DNA from: Bradyrhizobium sp. CCBAU 51765
GTDB taxonomy: Bacteria > Pseudomonadota > Alphaproteobacteria > Rhizobiales > Xanthobacteraceae
Assembly: GCF_015291725.1 (NCBI RefSeq)
Contig: NZ_CP030038.1
Coordinates: 558,001-622,000 of the forward strand
Direction of reading: 5' to 3'
DNA length: 64,000 nt
The notes under the pieces were generated by a model, which made no database searches, was not told the origin of the DNA, and saw only the letters and a program-made list of their open reading frames with translations. Position numbers and translations under genes: made by a program. Position 1 is the stretch's first letter. Every line of letters begins with the position of its first letter. This document shows positions 53,868 to 62,475 of this stretch, piece by piece.

Positions 53868-54962
53868 CTAATCTGCAGGCATCGCCCCGACGTAGGACGA
53901 GCTCGGCCGGATCAACCGTCCCGTCCGCTGCTGCTCGCGCGCGTGTGCAGTCCATCCCGCGGCGCGTGCCACCGCGAAGATCGGCGTGAAGGCCTGGCGC
54001 GAAATGGCGAGCGCGTCGAGCAGGATCGCAGTGAAGAACTCCACATTCGTCTCCAGCGGCCGCTCCGGATTCTTCTTGCGCAGCGCGGCGCGGATATAGG
54101 CTTCGACCTCGCCGGCGAAGGGCAGGTCGGCGCCGTTGGAAGCCAGCGCCTCGATCGCGGTCTTCAGGACGTCGGCGCGCGGGTCGCGCACGCGATAGAC
54201 GCGATGACCGAAGCCCATCATCCGCTCGCCGCGCGAAAGCGCCGCGTCGACCCACGGCTTGATCCGTTCACGCGAGCCGATCGCATCCAGCATTTCCAGC
54301 ACCGGCTCCGGTGCGCCGCCATGCAGGGGACCGGTGAGCGCGCAATAGCCCGCGGTCACGGCGGCGAACAGATCGGCTTGCGTCGAGGCCACCACGCGCG
54401 TCGTGAAGGTCGAGGCATTCATGCCGTGGTCGCAAACCGTGACGAGATACGCATCGAGCGCGGTCACCTCGCGCGTTGCGGGCGCGCGCCCGTGCAGCAT
54501 GCGCAGCGTGTCGGCGGCGTGGCTCACGCCGGGATCGGGCGCGACCGGCTCGAGCCCCTTGGCGTGGCGGACCAGCGCGCCTGCGATCACCGGGAATGCG
54601 CCGACGATGGTCGCTTCATGTTCGAGCCCGTGCTCGGCGCGAAGCCCGGCGACGGCTGCGCGAAACCCGTCGACGATGCCCATGCCGCGCGTCGCCGCCA
54701 GCAGGTCGGGCAGCCGCGCGAAGGCACGCTCGCGCGCCGCGCCCAGGCTCGCCCGCACATTGGCTTCGCTCAGGCTGGTCTTGCTGGCGCCGTTCCAGAG
54801 CCGGGCGGTGACGCCCTCGAAGCTCGATTTGGCGGCGAGGCTGCCGACATGCTCGCCCGCGATGATCAGCTCGCCGCGCTCGCCATCGACATGGCTCAGC
54901 ACGGTTTCAGCCGCGGGGACCCCGTCCAGCCCGATCTGGCTCTTTGTGAGATGAATGTTCAT
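53868..54962 (-). CDS. Citrate synthase-family protein with Asp-to-Glu at the catalytic acid
   Basis: 364 aa, short for citrate synthase (about 430) but like the short citrate/methylcitrate synthase group. The first catalytic His lies in GPLHGGAPEP (His214) and the second in GFGHRVYRVRDPRAD (His253). The catalytic Asp, normally NVDFY, reads NVEFF (Glu308). Conserved GWTAHAREQ follows. Divergent from an HTH-citrate-synthase fusion across 72 bp. It may condense a different acyl-CoA, be slow, or serve as a regulator. Confidence 0.85.
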   Translation of the reverse strand: MNIHLTKSQIGLDGVPAAETVLSHVDGERGELIIAGEHVGSLAAKSSFEGVTARLWNGASKTSLSEANVRASLGAARERAFARLPDLLAATRGMGIVDGFRAAVAGLRAEHGLEHEATIVGAFPVIAGALVRHAKGLEPVAPDPGVSHAADTLRMLHGRAPATREVTALDAYLVTVCDHGMNASTFTTRVVASTQADLFAAVTAGYCALTGPLHGGAPEPVLEMLDAIGSRERIKPWVDAALSRGERMMGFGHRVYRVRDPRADVLKTAIEALASNGADLPFAGEVEAYIRAALRKKNPERPLETNVEFFTAILLDALAISRQAFTPIFAVARAAGWTAHAREQQRTGRLIRPSSSYVGAMPAD

Positions 54963-55004
54963 GGCCTGTCTCCTTTCACGTCAGAAGGGTCGGGCCTCTC
55001 GACA

Positions 55005-55033
55005 GATTGATCAATCTTGATTACGTAAATCAA
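55005..55033. promoter_or_regulatory. Palindromic operator between the two citrate-synthase-type genes
   Basis: GATTGATCAATC (55005-55016) is a perfect 12-bp palindrome. TTGATTACGTAAATCAA (55017-55033) is an imperfect one with TTGATT/AATCAA arms. The TTGAT/ATCAA half-site thus occurs four times in 29 bp, ending one base before the ATG of the fusion gene, with no Shine-Dalgarno in between. Confidence 0.6.
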
Positions 55034-55034
55034 T

Positions 55035-56264
55035 ATGAAAAATTCCGATGGGCTGTATCTCTCCGCCCGGGAAGCCGCCGCCGAGCTCGCGATCTCCCCG
55101 GCCACCCTCTACGCCTATGTCAGCCGTGGCCTGATCCGCTCCGAGCCGACGCCGGACTCGCGCAAGAACCGCTACCGCGCTGAGGATGTCCGGGCGCTGA
55201 AGGAGCGCCGCGTACCGTCGCCGGAGCCGCGCGGGCTGCGCAGCTTCGATGCCGACCTGCCGGTGATGGACACGGAGATCTCGACCATCACCGAGGAGGG
55301 CGCGATCTATCGCGGCGTCAATTGCGTCGATCTTTCCGAGAGCGACACGCTGGAGCACACAGCGACGCTGCTCTGGGACGTCTCCGGCGTCGATCCGTTC
55401 GATCCGGACAATCAGCCGGAGATATCCGAGGAGATGCGCACGATCGGGGCGGCCGCGCGCCGGGCGGCGCCGATCGACCGGGCCATCGCCGTGCTGGCGC
55501 TGGCCGCGAGTGCCGATCCCCGCGCCTTCACCCGTGCGCCCGACGGCCGCGCCATGGTCGGCGCGCGCATCGTCCGCCTACTGGTCGCGACCATGCTCAA
55601 CGCCGAGCCCGCGGCCGAGCCGCTGCATCGGCAGATCGCCAAGGCCTGGGCGCCCGACAACAAGCATGCGCCCGATCTGATCCGCCGCGCGCTGGTTCTG
55701 CTCGCCGACCACGAGCTGAACGCCTCGACCTTCACCGCGCGTTGCGCGGCCTCGACCGGCCTCAACCTTTACGATTCCGTCATCGCCGGCCTCGCCGCGC
55801 TGAAGGGGCCGAAGCATGGCGGGGCCGGCGTGCTGGCCTCGCAGCTCGTGAAAGCGCTGGTCGACCGCGACGTCGAGCCGATGGTGCGCGAGCGCGTCGC
55901 GCTCGGCGAGCGTTTTGCCGGCTTCGGCCATGGCGTCTACAAGCGCGGCGATCCCCGCGCGCAATCGCTGCTGAACGCATTGTCGCGCGCCGGCGCGCCG
56001 CGCAAATTCACCCGCGAGGTGCCGGAGCGCATCGCGGAAGCCACCGGCGAATTCGTCAACATCGACTATGCGCTCGCCGTCCTCGTGCACGCGCTGCGCC
56101 TGCCCGCGGGCAGCGAGCTCGCTCTGTTCGCCATGGCCCGCAGCGTCGGCTGGATTGCGCACGCCAGCGAGCAGTTGCAGTTCGGCAAGCTGATCAGGCC
56201 GCGGGCAAGGTATGTCGGGCCTGCGCCGGGACGGAGGGCGGGGGCCGCGGAGTCCAGAGCCTAG
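55035..56264 (+). CDS. Helix-turn-helix / citrate synthase fusion protein
   Basis: 409 aa. Residues 8-60 form a MerR/excisionase-type HTH (YLSAREAAAELAISPATLYA, RGLIRSEPTPDSRKNRYRAE, DVRALKERR). The rest is a citrate synthase fold with His261 (GPKHGGAGV), His299 (GFGHGVYKRGDPRAQ) and Asp344 (VNIDYALAVL), so the catalytic set looks complete. Likely a regulator using the synthase fold to sense acyl-CoA or oxaloacetate, or an enzyme that autoregulates. The start codon abuts a palindromic operator; translation may be leaderless. Confidence 0.88.
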   Translation: MKNSDGLYLSAREAAAELAISPATLYAYVSRGLIRSEPTPDSRKNRYRAEDVRALKERRVPSPEPRGLRSFDADLPVMDTEISTITEEGAIYRGVNCVDLSESDTLEHTATLLWDVSGVDPFDPDNQPEISEEMRTIGAAARRAAPIDRAIAVLALAASADPRAFTRAPDGRAMVGARIVRLLVATMLNAEPAAEPLHRQIAKAWAPDNKHAPDLIRRALVLLADHELNASTFTARCAASTGLNLYDSVIAGLAALKGPKHGGAGVLASQLVKALVDRDVEPMVRERVALGERFAGFGHGVYKRGDPRAQSLLNALSRAGAPRKFTREVPERIAEATGEFVNIDYALAVLVHALRLPAGSELALFAMARSVGWIAHASEQLQFGKLIRPRARYVGPAPGRRAGAAESRA

Positions 56265-56281
56265 AATCTTTGCCGGTCCTG

Positions 56282-57211
56282 CTAGCTCAGGCTTCCGGCG
56301 AAGCGTTCGGCGAGCCTGTTCTTCTTGAATGCGTCGGCAACCCAGTCCACGAAGACTCTCGTCTTCGCGGGCACAAGCTTGCGCGATGCGTGGTAAATCG
56401 AGATTGCGCCTGCGTCACAGTACCAGCGTGGCACCAGGCGCAGCAGCGACCCGTTTTCGAGCGCGGGAAGAATGTCGGCGGTGGCAAGCATGGCAACGCC
56501 CAGGCCCAACAGTGCCGCCTCGCGCATCGCAGCGGGATCGTTGACCACGATCGACTCGGATAGTGGGGCTTGAACTTCCCGCCCCGAAACATCGCGCATC
56601 GACCAGTGCCGGATGCGTCCCGTCTGCAGCGAGCGCATGACGATGCCATCCAGTGCGGCCAATTCGTCCGGCCTGGTCGGTGACGTTCGCCCGGACATGT
56701 AGGCTGGAGACGCCACGGCGATGATGTGTGCCGGCGCAAGGGTGCGACTGACAAGACCGGGCAACAATTCGAACCCACCTCCGATCGCGGCGTCATAGCC
56801 TCCACCCACCAGATCGACCTGACGGTTCTCGAAGTGCCACTCAGGGCGGACCTGCGGGTAACGGGCCAGGAAGCCGGGAAGCAGTGGCAGAATATGGGCT
56901 GTGCCGAATGTCGGCGGCAGGCTTATCTTGAGAACGCCCGCCGGCTCCTCGCGCCCGGTCGATGCTCCGGCGATCGCGGCCTGCAGTCCCTCAAGATGAC
57001 CGGCGATGGCTGTGCGAAACGTCTCGCCGGCCTCGGTGAGCGTCAGCCTCCGTGTTGAACGATGAAATAATCGCACGCCGAGATTGCGCTCCAGTATGGC
57101 GACGTTGCGGCTGACGGCTGCCGGAGTCAGCAGAAGGCGCCGGCCAGCCTCCGAGAAGCTGCCGCACTCAGCGCTGCGAATGAATGATTCCAGGTTGGCC
57201 AGTGTTTCCAT
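56282..57211 (-). CDS. LysR-family transcriptional regulator
   Basis: 309 aa. N-terminal LysR HTH (LANLESFIRSAECGSFSEAG, RRLLLTPAAVSRNVAILERN, FHRSTRRLTLTEAGE), then a periplasmic-binding-type effector domain (GVLKISLPPTFGTAHILPLL). It belongs to the large CrgA/AaeR-like group. Divergent from a reductase-like gene, which it probably controls. The inducer is unknown. Confidence 0.92.
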   Translation of the reverse strand: METLANLESFIRSAECGSFSEAGRRLLLTPAAVSRNVAILERNLGVRLFHRSTRRLTLTEAGETFRTAIAGHLEGLQAAIAGASTGREEPAGVLKISLPPTFGTAHILPLLPGFLARYPQVRPEWHFENRQVDLVGGGYDAAIGGGFELLPGLVSRTLAPAHIIAVASPAYMSGRTSPTRPDELAALDGIVMRSLQTGRIRHWSMRDVSGREVQAPLSESIVVNDPAAMREAALLGLGVAMLATADILPALENGSLLRLVPRWYCDAGAISIYHASRKLVPAKTRVFVDWVADAFKKNRLAERFAGSLS

Positions 57212-57214
57212 GGG

Positions 57215-57230
57215 ATCATTTACAAGTGAT
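57215..57230. promoter_or_regulatory. Candidate LysR box
   Basis: ATCATTTACAAGTGAT: ATCA/TGAT arms, interrupted dyad with T-N-A character, 4 bp from the LysR start codon and about 105 bp before the divergent gene. Confidence 0.4.
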
Positions 57231-57335
57231 CGTTGAAAATCTTACGAGCAATATCCTCCTAATCAAAGGGCAATGTTTGGGTCATCTCTAGGCCAACGAT
57301 CAGCTCGCCTGATCCCAAACAGCTCGGAGCATTCC

Positions 57336-57938
57336 ATGTCCACCATCGGCATCATCGGCGCAGGCAATATTGGCCGCGCAATCGCCCAGGCGCTGGCGCG
57401 CAACGGCATCGCCGTGACCCTGTCCAACAGCCGCGGCCCAGACAGCCTGGCGACGACCGTTGCCGAACTCGGTCCGCTCGTGACCGCCGGCACCCGCGAG
57501 GAGGCAGCCTCCAAGGAGATCGTGTTCGTCGCGGTCAACTGGTCGAAGCTGCCTGATGCGCTTGCCGGCCTGCCGCCATTCGGCGGGCGCATCGTCGTTG
57601 ACGCCAACAATCCGATCGAGGCGCCGCTGTTCAAGCCGGCGGAACTGGGTGGTCGCGCCTCGTCCGAAGTTTTCGCCGATCTGGTGCCCGGCGCTCGCGT
57701 GGTGAAGGCATTCAATCACCTGCTGCCGGAACTCCTGACTGCCGACCCCGCGGGCGAAGGCGGCCGGCGCGTCCTGTTCTACTCCGGGGACGAGGCCGGC
57801 GCGAAAGCGGCGGTCGGCACGCTGATCGAGCAGCTCGGATTCTTCGGCATCGATCTGGGTTCGCTCGCGATCGGAGGCAGGCTGACCCAGTTTCCTGGTG
57901 GGCCGCTTCCGGCGTTGAACCTGGTCAAGTTCGGCTGA
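57336..57938 (+). CDS. NADP-binding oxidoreductase (F420-reductase-like)
   Basis: 200 aa from ATG 57336. Rossmann start MSTIGIIGAGNIGRAIAQAL, nucleotide-binding TLSNSRGPDSLATTVAE, and substrate region VVKAFNHLLPELLTADPAGE. It matches the NADPH-dependent F420 reductase-like family, which in proteobacteria mostly uses NADP with unknown substrates. Probable LysR target; followed 49 bp later by a SnoaL-like gene. Confidence 0.85.
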   Translation: MSTIGIIGAGNIGRAIAQALARNGIAVTLSNSRGPDSLATTVAELGPLVTAGTREEAASKEIVFVAVNWSKLPDALAGLPPFGGRIVVDANNPIEAPLFKPAELGGRASSEVFADLVPGARVVKAFNHLLPELLTADPAGEGGRRVLFYSGDEAGAKAAVGTLIEQLGFFGIDLGSLAIGGRLTQFPGGPLPALNLVKFG

Positions 57939-57987
57939 CCCTTCGAAAATGTTCACCAACAAGATGAGATGATGAAAGGCTACCCAG

Positions 57988-58359
57988 ATGACAACCGATA
58001 GTACCGATTTCGACCACCTGCTCCGCTCAAATCTGGAGCGCGTGTTCAACGAGCGGGACGAGGACAGGCGGCGGACCGCCATTGCTGAGTTGTTCGTTGA
58101 AGAGCCCGTCATGTACGAGCCGACGACGATCGTTCGGGGACGCCTGGAGATATCGCGCGTCGCTGGAGAGCTTCTGAAGCAGTTCGGACCGACATTCAGG
58201 TTCGTACCCGAAGGGGTTGCGGTCGGGCATCATGGCTTGGCGCGTCTGGCCTGGCATGCCGGACCCGAGCAAGGCCCTATTGCAGTGACCGGAGCCGACG
58301 TGGCCGAAGTCGAAGGTGGAAAAATCGCGCGGCTGTGGGTGTTGCTCAATCCGCAGTGA
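57988..58359 (+). CDS. SnoaL-like (NTF2-fold) protein
   Basis: 123 aa. ERVFNERDEDRRRTAIAELF, EPVMYEPTTIVRGRLEISRV and RLAWHAGPEQGPIAVTGADV with a final VEGGKIARLWVLLNP match the SnoaL-like NTF2 fold. Cone-shaped binding pocket; enzymatic role unknown. Probably in one transcript with the preceding reductase. Confidence 0.85.
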   Translation: MTTDSTDFDHLLRSNLERVFNERDEDRRRTAIAELFVEEPVMYEPTTIVRGRLEISRVAGELLKQFGPTFRFVPEGVAVGHHGLARLAWHAGPEQGPIAVTGADVAEVEGGKIARLWVLLNPQ

Positions 58360-58376
58360 GAGAAGTCGCTGCCCAG

Positions 58377-59036
58377 CTAGGCCTGCGGCTTGGACGCCGC
58401 AACATGGCGGCCGTTCCGCCGGCGATAGATCCACACCGCCACGCCCAGCACGATCGCCACGGCGACCACGGTCAAGATCCAGATGTGCTTGCCGACATGT
58501 TCATGATGATGCAGCCCGGCATATTCGTGCAGGGCTGACACTGCCAGCACGCCGGGCAGCACATGCGCGGGCGCCCAGGCCAGGATCGCCGGGATGTTCA
58601 CCGCGTAGAATTTGGCCGGCGCCATGCCCAGCGCGCCGGCGGTCACGGGGACGAAGGCCCGGACCGGCGGCACGAAGCGGGCGAAGAACACGGCCCAGGT
58701 GCCGAAGCGGTTGAAGAAGCTCTCGCTCTCGGCGACCACGCGGGGGTAGTTGGTCAGCGGCCAGGTGCTGAGGATCTCGCGCTGGCGGCGGTGCCCGATC
58801 CAGTAGGCCGAGCCGTCGCCGAGCACGGCGCCGAGCGCGGCCGCCAGCAGCACCCATTGCAGCTTGAGTTCGCCGCCCGGGACCAGGGCGCTCAGCGCCA
58901 GGATGATGGTCGAGCCGGGAATCACCGATCCCACCACCGGCACGGCTTCGAGCAGCGCCGCCAGGAACAGGATCAGATAGCCCAGCCATGCATGGGCCGA
59001 GACGAAGGAGATGAGGGGATCGAGGAAAGACGTCAC
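58377..59036 (-). CDS. DedA-family (VTT-domain) membrane protein
   Basis: 219 aa. ISFVSAHAWLGYLILFLAAL, VPVVGSVIPGSTIILALSAL, LGAVLGDGSAYWIGHRRQRE and FGTWAVFFARFVPPVRAFVP with VTAGALGMAPAKFYAVNIPA are the DedA core with its conserved Glu, Arg and Pro. C-terminal transmembrane segment then basic tail. DedA proteins scramble or flip lipids such as undecaprenyl phosphate and influence proton motive force. Convergent with the SnoaL-like gene. Confidence 0.92.
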   Translation of the reverse strand: MTSFLDPLISFVSAHAWLGYLILFLAALLEAVPVVGSVIPGSTIILALSALVPGGELKLQWVLLAAALGAVLGDGSAYWIGHRRQREILSTWPLTNYPRVVAESESFFNRFGTWAVFFARFVPPVRAFVPVTAGALGMAPAKFYAVNIPAILAWAPAHVLPGVLAVSALHEYAGLHHHEHVGKHIWILTVVAVAIVLGVAVWIYRRRNGRHVAASKPQA

Positions 59037-59334
59037 GTCGTCTCTGTGGCGGGCTGGAGTATTCCGAGGTCGGACCCTACCTAAGTAAGCACGAGCGGCA
59101 AAAGTGCCATTTGGGCAGGCAGAGGCGTTACCCCGCCCGAAATTCGAGCGTGATTCGCAAGGCAGCCCTCCAAAAACTGCGTTCCTTGCCTATCTAAATG
59201 AAAAGACGACGGAACTTTGATTGGAGGGCGGGCTTCTGCCCGTCCCTCGTCTCTGATAGGTTGCTTTCCAGCACCCAGCCGCAGCCAACGTGCGAATAAC
59301 CGGTTTCGGGACCGCCCGGGACCTCGGAGGATTG
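59037..59334. other. 298-bp DedA-cobS spacer
   Basis: Divergent promoters. GAGGGCGGGC-TTCT-GCCCGTCCCTC (59224-59248) is a strong stem with one bulge, in the cobS leader. No cobalamin riboswitch signature was seen. GGAGG four bases before the cobS ATG is its ribosome site. Confidence 0.5.
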
Positions 59335-60333
59335 ATGACGACCGCCGCCCTGTCCAAAGTTGAGGAAGTTTCCGGTCTGCCCGACATGAAAGTGTCGGTC
59401 CGCCAGGTGTTCGGGATCGATAGCGATCTCGAAGTGCCGGCCTATTCCGAAGTCGATCCTCATGTGCCCGAAGTCGATGCCGATTACCGCTTCGACCGTG
59501 CCACCACGCTCGCCATTCTCGCGGGCTTTGCGCGCAACCGCCGCGTCATGGTGACCGGCTATCACGGCACCGGCAAATCCACCCATATCGAGCAGGTCGC
59601 CGCCCGCCTGAACTGGCCCTGCGTGCGCGTCAACCTCGACAGCCACATCAGCCGTATCGATCTCGTCGGCAAGGACTCGATCGTGGTCCGCGACGGCAAG
59701 CAGGTCACCGAATTCCGCGACGGCATCCTGCCCTGGGCGCTGCAGCACAACGTCGCGCTGGTGTTCGACGAATACGACGCCGGCCGCCCGGACGTGATGT
59801 TCGTGATCCAGCGCGTGCTGGAAGTCTCGGGACGCCTGACGCTGCTCGACCAGAACAAGGTGATCAAGCCGCACCCGGCGTTCCGCCTCTTCGCCACCGC
59901 CAACACCGTCGGCCTCGGCGATACCTCGGGCCTCTATCACGGCACCCAGCAGATCAACCAGGGCCAGATGGACCGCTGGTCGATCGTCACCACGCTGAAC
60001 TATCTCAGCCACGACGAGGAAGTGGAGATCGTGCTGGCCAAGGCCAAGCACTATCGCACCCAGGAGGGCCGCGACATCGTCAACAAGATGGTCCGCCTCG
60101 CCGACCTGACCCGCAACGCCTTCGCCAATGGCGATCTGTCGACGGTGATGAGCCCGCGCACGGTGATCACCTGGGCGGAAAACGCCGACATCTTCGGCGA
60201 TATCGGTTTTGCTTTCCGGGTCACCTTCCTCAACAAGTGCGACGAACTCGAACGGCCCCTGGTTGCCGAGTTCTACCAGCGCTGCTTCAACGCGGAGCTG
60301 CCGGAATCGGCGGTGAACGTGGCGCTGAGCTGA
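59335..60333 (+). CDS. cobS: Aerobic cobaltochelatase subunit CobS
   Basis: 332 aa from ATG 59335 after GGAGG. AAA+ subunit of the aerobic cobalt chelatase (with CobT and CobN) inserting Co into hydrogenobyrinic acid a,c-diamide. Walker A in [20 protein letters not shown], Walker [10 protein letters not shown], sensor [20 protein letters not shown]. Followed 237 bp later by cobT, with a repeat between. No other cob gene is in the window. Confidence 0.96.
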   Translation: MTTAALSKVEEVSGLPDMKVSVRQVFGIDSDLEVPAYSEVDPHVPEVDADYRFDRATTLAILAGFARNRRVMVTGYHGTGKSTHIEQVAARLNWPCVRVNLDSHISRIDLVGKDSIVVRDGKQVTEFRDGILPWALQHNVALVFDEYDAGRPDVMFVIQRVLEVSGRLTLLDQNKVIKPHPAFRLFATANTVGLGDTSGLYHGTQQINQGQMDRWSIVTTLNYLSHDEEVEIVLAKAKHYRTQEGRDIVNKMVRLADLTRNAFANGDLSTVMSPRTVITWAENADIFGDIGFAFRVTFLNKCDELERPLVAEFYQRCFNAELPESAVNVALS

Positions 60334-60343
60334 GGTGTAGGAT

Positions 60344-60412
60344 GTCGTCCCGGACAAGCACGGCTCTTGGCAACGCGAAGCGTTGTCGAGAGCGGAGCGC
60401 AGATCCGGGACC
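60344..60412. repeat. Dispersed repeat, family C copy 2
   Basis: GTCGTCCCGGACAAGCACGG, CAACGCGAAGCGTTGTCGAG, AGCGGAGCGCAGATCCGGGA. It lies just after cobS, within the cobS-cobT gap. Confidence 0.7.
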
Positions 60413-60510
60413 GCCGCGCGAGCACTGGCGCTCGTCGCGACCAACCACAGGCCGTGGTTTTGCGCAGATTGGGCCATCAGTGCGCTCACTAATTGCTTCC
60501 TGTGCTGATG

Positions 60511-60536
60511 GGTCCCCGCGTTCGCGGGGACGACGG
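60511..60536. repeat. Family B hairpin
   Basis: GGTCCCCGCGTTCGCGGGGA then CGACGG; related to the ends of 23822-23952. It lies 35 bp before cobT. Confidence 0.6.
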
Positions 60537-60570
60537 ATCAAGCTGAGCCCGGGACGACGGTGAGATCGAG

Positions 60571-62475
60571 ATGAGCACCACCTCCAACTCCAAATTCCGC
60601 AGCAACAAGGAAGCGCCGACCGAGCCGTTCAAGCGCTCGGTTGCCTCCTGCCTCAAGGCGATCGCCAGGACGCCAGAGCTGGACGTCAGCTTCGCGGCCG
60701 AGCGGCCCGGGCTTGCGCCGGGCAAGGCGCGGCTGCCCGAGCCGGCGCGCAAAATGACCAAGCGCGATGCCGCGATCGTGCGCGGCCACGCCGATTCCAT
60801 CGCGCTCAAGCTCGCCTGTCACGATCCCAAGGTTCATCGCAAGCTGATGCCCGGAAATCCGCAGGCGCGCGGCGTGTTCGAGGCGGTGGAGCAGGCTCGC
60901 GTCGAGGCGATCGGCGCGCGCCGCATGGCCGGCGTTGCCAAGAACCTCACCGCGATGCTCGACGATCATTTTCATCGCGGCAAGTTCGACGAGATCACCG
61001 ATCGCGCCGATGCGCCGCTCGCCGATGCGCTGGCGATGCTGGTGCGCGAGCGCCTGACCGGCCTCGCGCCGCCGGCGGCGGCGAAGAAGATGGTCGACCT
61101 CTGGCGGCCGATCCTCGAAGACAAGATCGGCAAGCGGCTCGACCGGCTCGACGGCGTGGTCGAGGACCAGACCAGGTTCGGCGACGCCGTGCACGATCTG
61201 TTGTCGGCACTCGAGCTCGGCGACGAGCGCAACGCCGACAGCGAAGACAATGACGAGAACGACGAGAACCGGGACGGCGACAACGACCAGTCCGGCGCCG
61301 AAGGCTCGCCCGATTCCGACGCCGCGCAGGAGATGAGTGCCGACCAGGCGCAGGCGAGCTCGGAGGAGATGAGCGAGAGCGCGATGGAGAGCGCGCAGGC
61401 GTCGACCTCGGATACGTTCGACGACGGCGAACTCGGCGACGACGAGACGCCCGGCGAGGCGACGCGTCCGAATTCGCACGGCAAGAACGAGCCGCGCGGG
61501 CCGGAATATCACGCCTTCGCGCCCAAGTTCGATGAGGTGATCGCCGCCGAAGACCTCTGCGACCACGACGAGCTGGAGCGGCTGCGCGCCTATCTCGACA
61601 AGCAGCTCGCGCATCTGCAAGGCATCGTCGCCCGCCTCGCCAACCGGCTGCAGCGCAAGCTGATGGCGCAGCAGAACCGCGCCTGGGAGTTCGATCTCGA
61701 AGAGGGCATCCTGGACCCCGCACGCCTGTCGCGCGTCGTCACCGATCCCTATCACCCGCTGTCCTTCATGCACGAGAAGGAGGCGACGTTCCGCGACACC
61801 GTGGTGACGCTGCTGCTCGACAATTCCGGCTCGATGCGCGGACGCCCGATCACGGTCGCGGCGACCTGCGCCGACATTCTCGCCCGCACGCTGGAGCGTT
61901 GCGGCGTCAAGGTCGAGATCCTCGGCTTCACGACGCGCGCCTGGAAGGGCGGGCAATCGCGCGAGGCCTGGCTTGCCGCCGGCAAGCCGGCCAATCCCGG
62001 CCGCCTCAACGATCTCCGCCACATCATCTACAAGTCGGCCGACGCCCCCTGGCGCCGCGCGCGCAAGAATCTCGGCCTGATGATGCGCGAGGGGCTCCTG
62101 AAGGAGAATATCGACGGCGAGGCGCTGGACTGGGCGCACAAGCGCCTGCTCGGCCGGCCCGAGCAGCGCAAGATCCTGATGATGATCTCGGACGGCGCGC
62201 CGGTCGACGATTCCACGCTGTCGGTCAATCCCGGCAATTATCTCGAGCGGCATCTGCGCTACATCATCGAGGAGATCGAGACCCGCTCGCCCGTCGAGCT
62301 GATCGCGATCGGCATCGGCCATGACGTGACGCGCTACTATCGCCGCGCGGTGACGATCGTGGACGCCGAGGAGCTCGGCGGCGCCATCACCGAGAAGCTC
62401 GCCGAACTCTTCAGCGAGACCAACACGGCGCCCACGCAAGCACCCGGTCGCCCGCGACGCAAATTGCATTCGTGA
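60571..62475 (+). CDS. cobT: Aerobic cobaltochelatase subunit CobT
   Basis: 634 aa, typical for CobT. The N-terminal region with [20 protein letters not shown] is followed by a very acidic stretch (about residues 210-300, rich in Asp/Glu/Ser/Asn) and a C-terminal VWA domain with [24 protein letters not shown] and [14 protein letters not shown]. Forms the two-tier ring with CobS. The stop overlaps the next gene by 4 bp. Confidence 0.96.
   Translation: MSTTSNSKFRSNKEAPTEPFKRSVASCLKAIARTPELDVSFAAERPGLAPGKARLPEPARKMTKRDAAIVRGHADSIALKLACHDPKVHRKLMPGNPQARGVFEAVEQARVEAIGARRMAGVAKNLTAMLDDHFHRGKFDEITDRADAPLADALAMLVRERLTGLAPPAAAKKMVDLWRPILEDKIGKRLDRLDGVVEDQTRFGDAVHDLLSALELGDERNADSEDNDENDENRDGDNDQSGAEGSPDSDAAQEMSADQAQASSEEMSESAMESAQASTSDTFDDGELGDDETPGEATRPNSHGKNEPRGPEYHAFAPKFDEVIAAEDLCDHDELERLRAYLDKQLAHLQGIVARLANRLQRKLMAQQNRAWEFDLEEGILDPARLSRVVTDPYHPLSFMHEKEATFRDTVVTLLLDNSGSMRGRPITVAATCADILARTLERCGVKVEILGFTTRAWKGGQSREAWLAAGKPANPGRLNDLRHIIYKSADAPWRRARKNLGLMMREGLLKENIDGEALDWAHKRLLGRPEQRKILMMISDGAPVDDSTLSVNPGNYLERHLRYIIEEIETRSPVELIAIGIGHDVTRYYRRAVTIVDAEELGGAITEKLAELFSETNTAPTQAPGRPRRKLHS

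Noticed and set aside
59037..59334. Cobalamin riboswitch upstream of cobS
   Set aside because: No B12-box-like conserved segments were found; only a simple hairpin.
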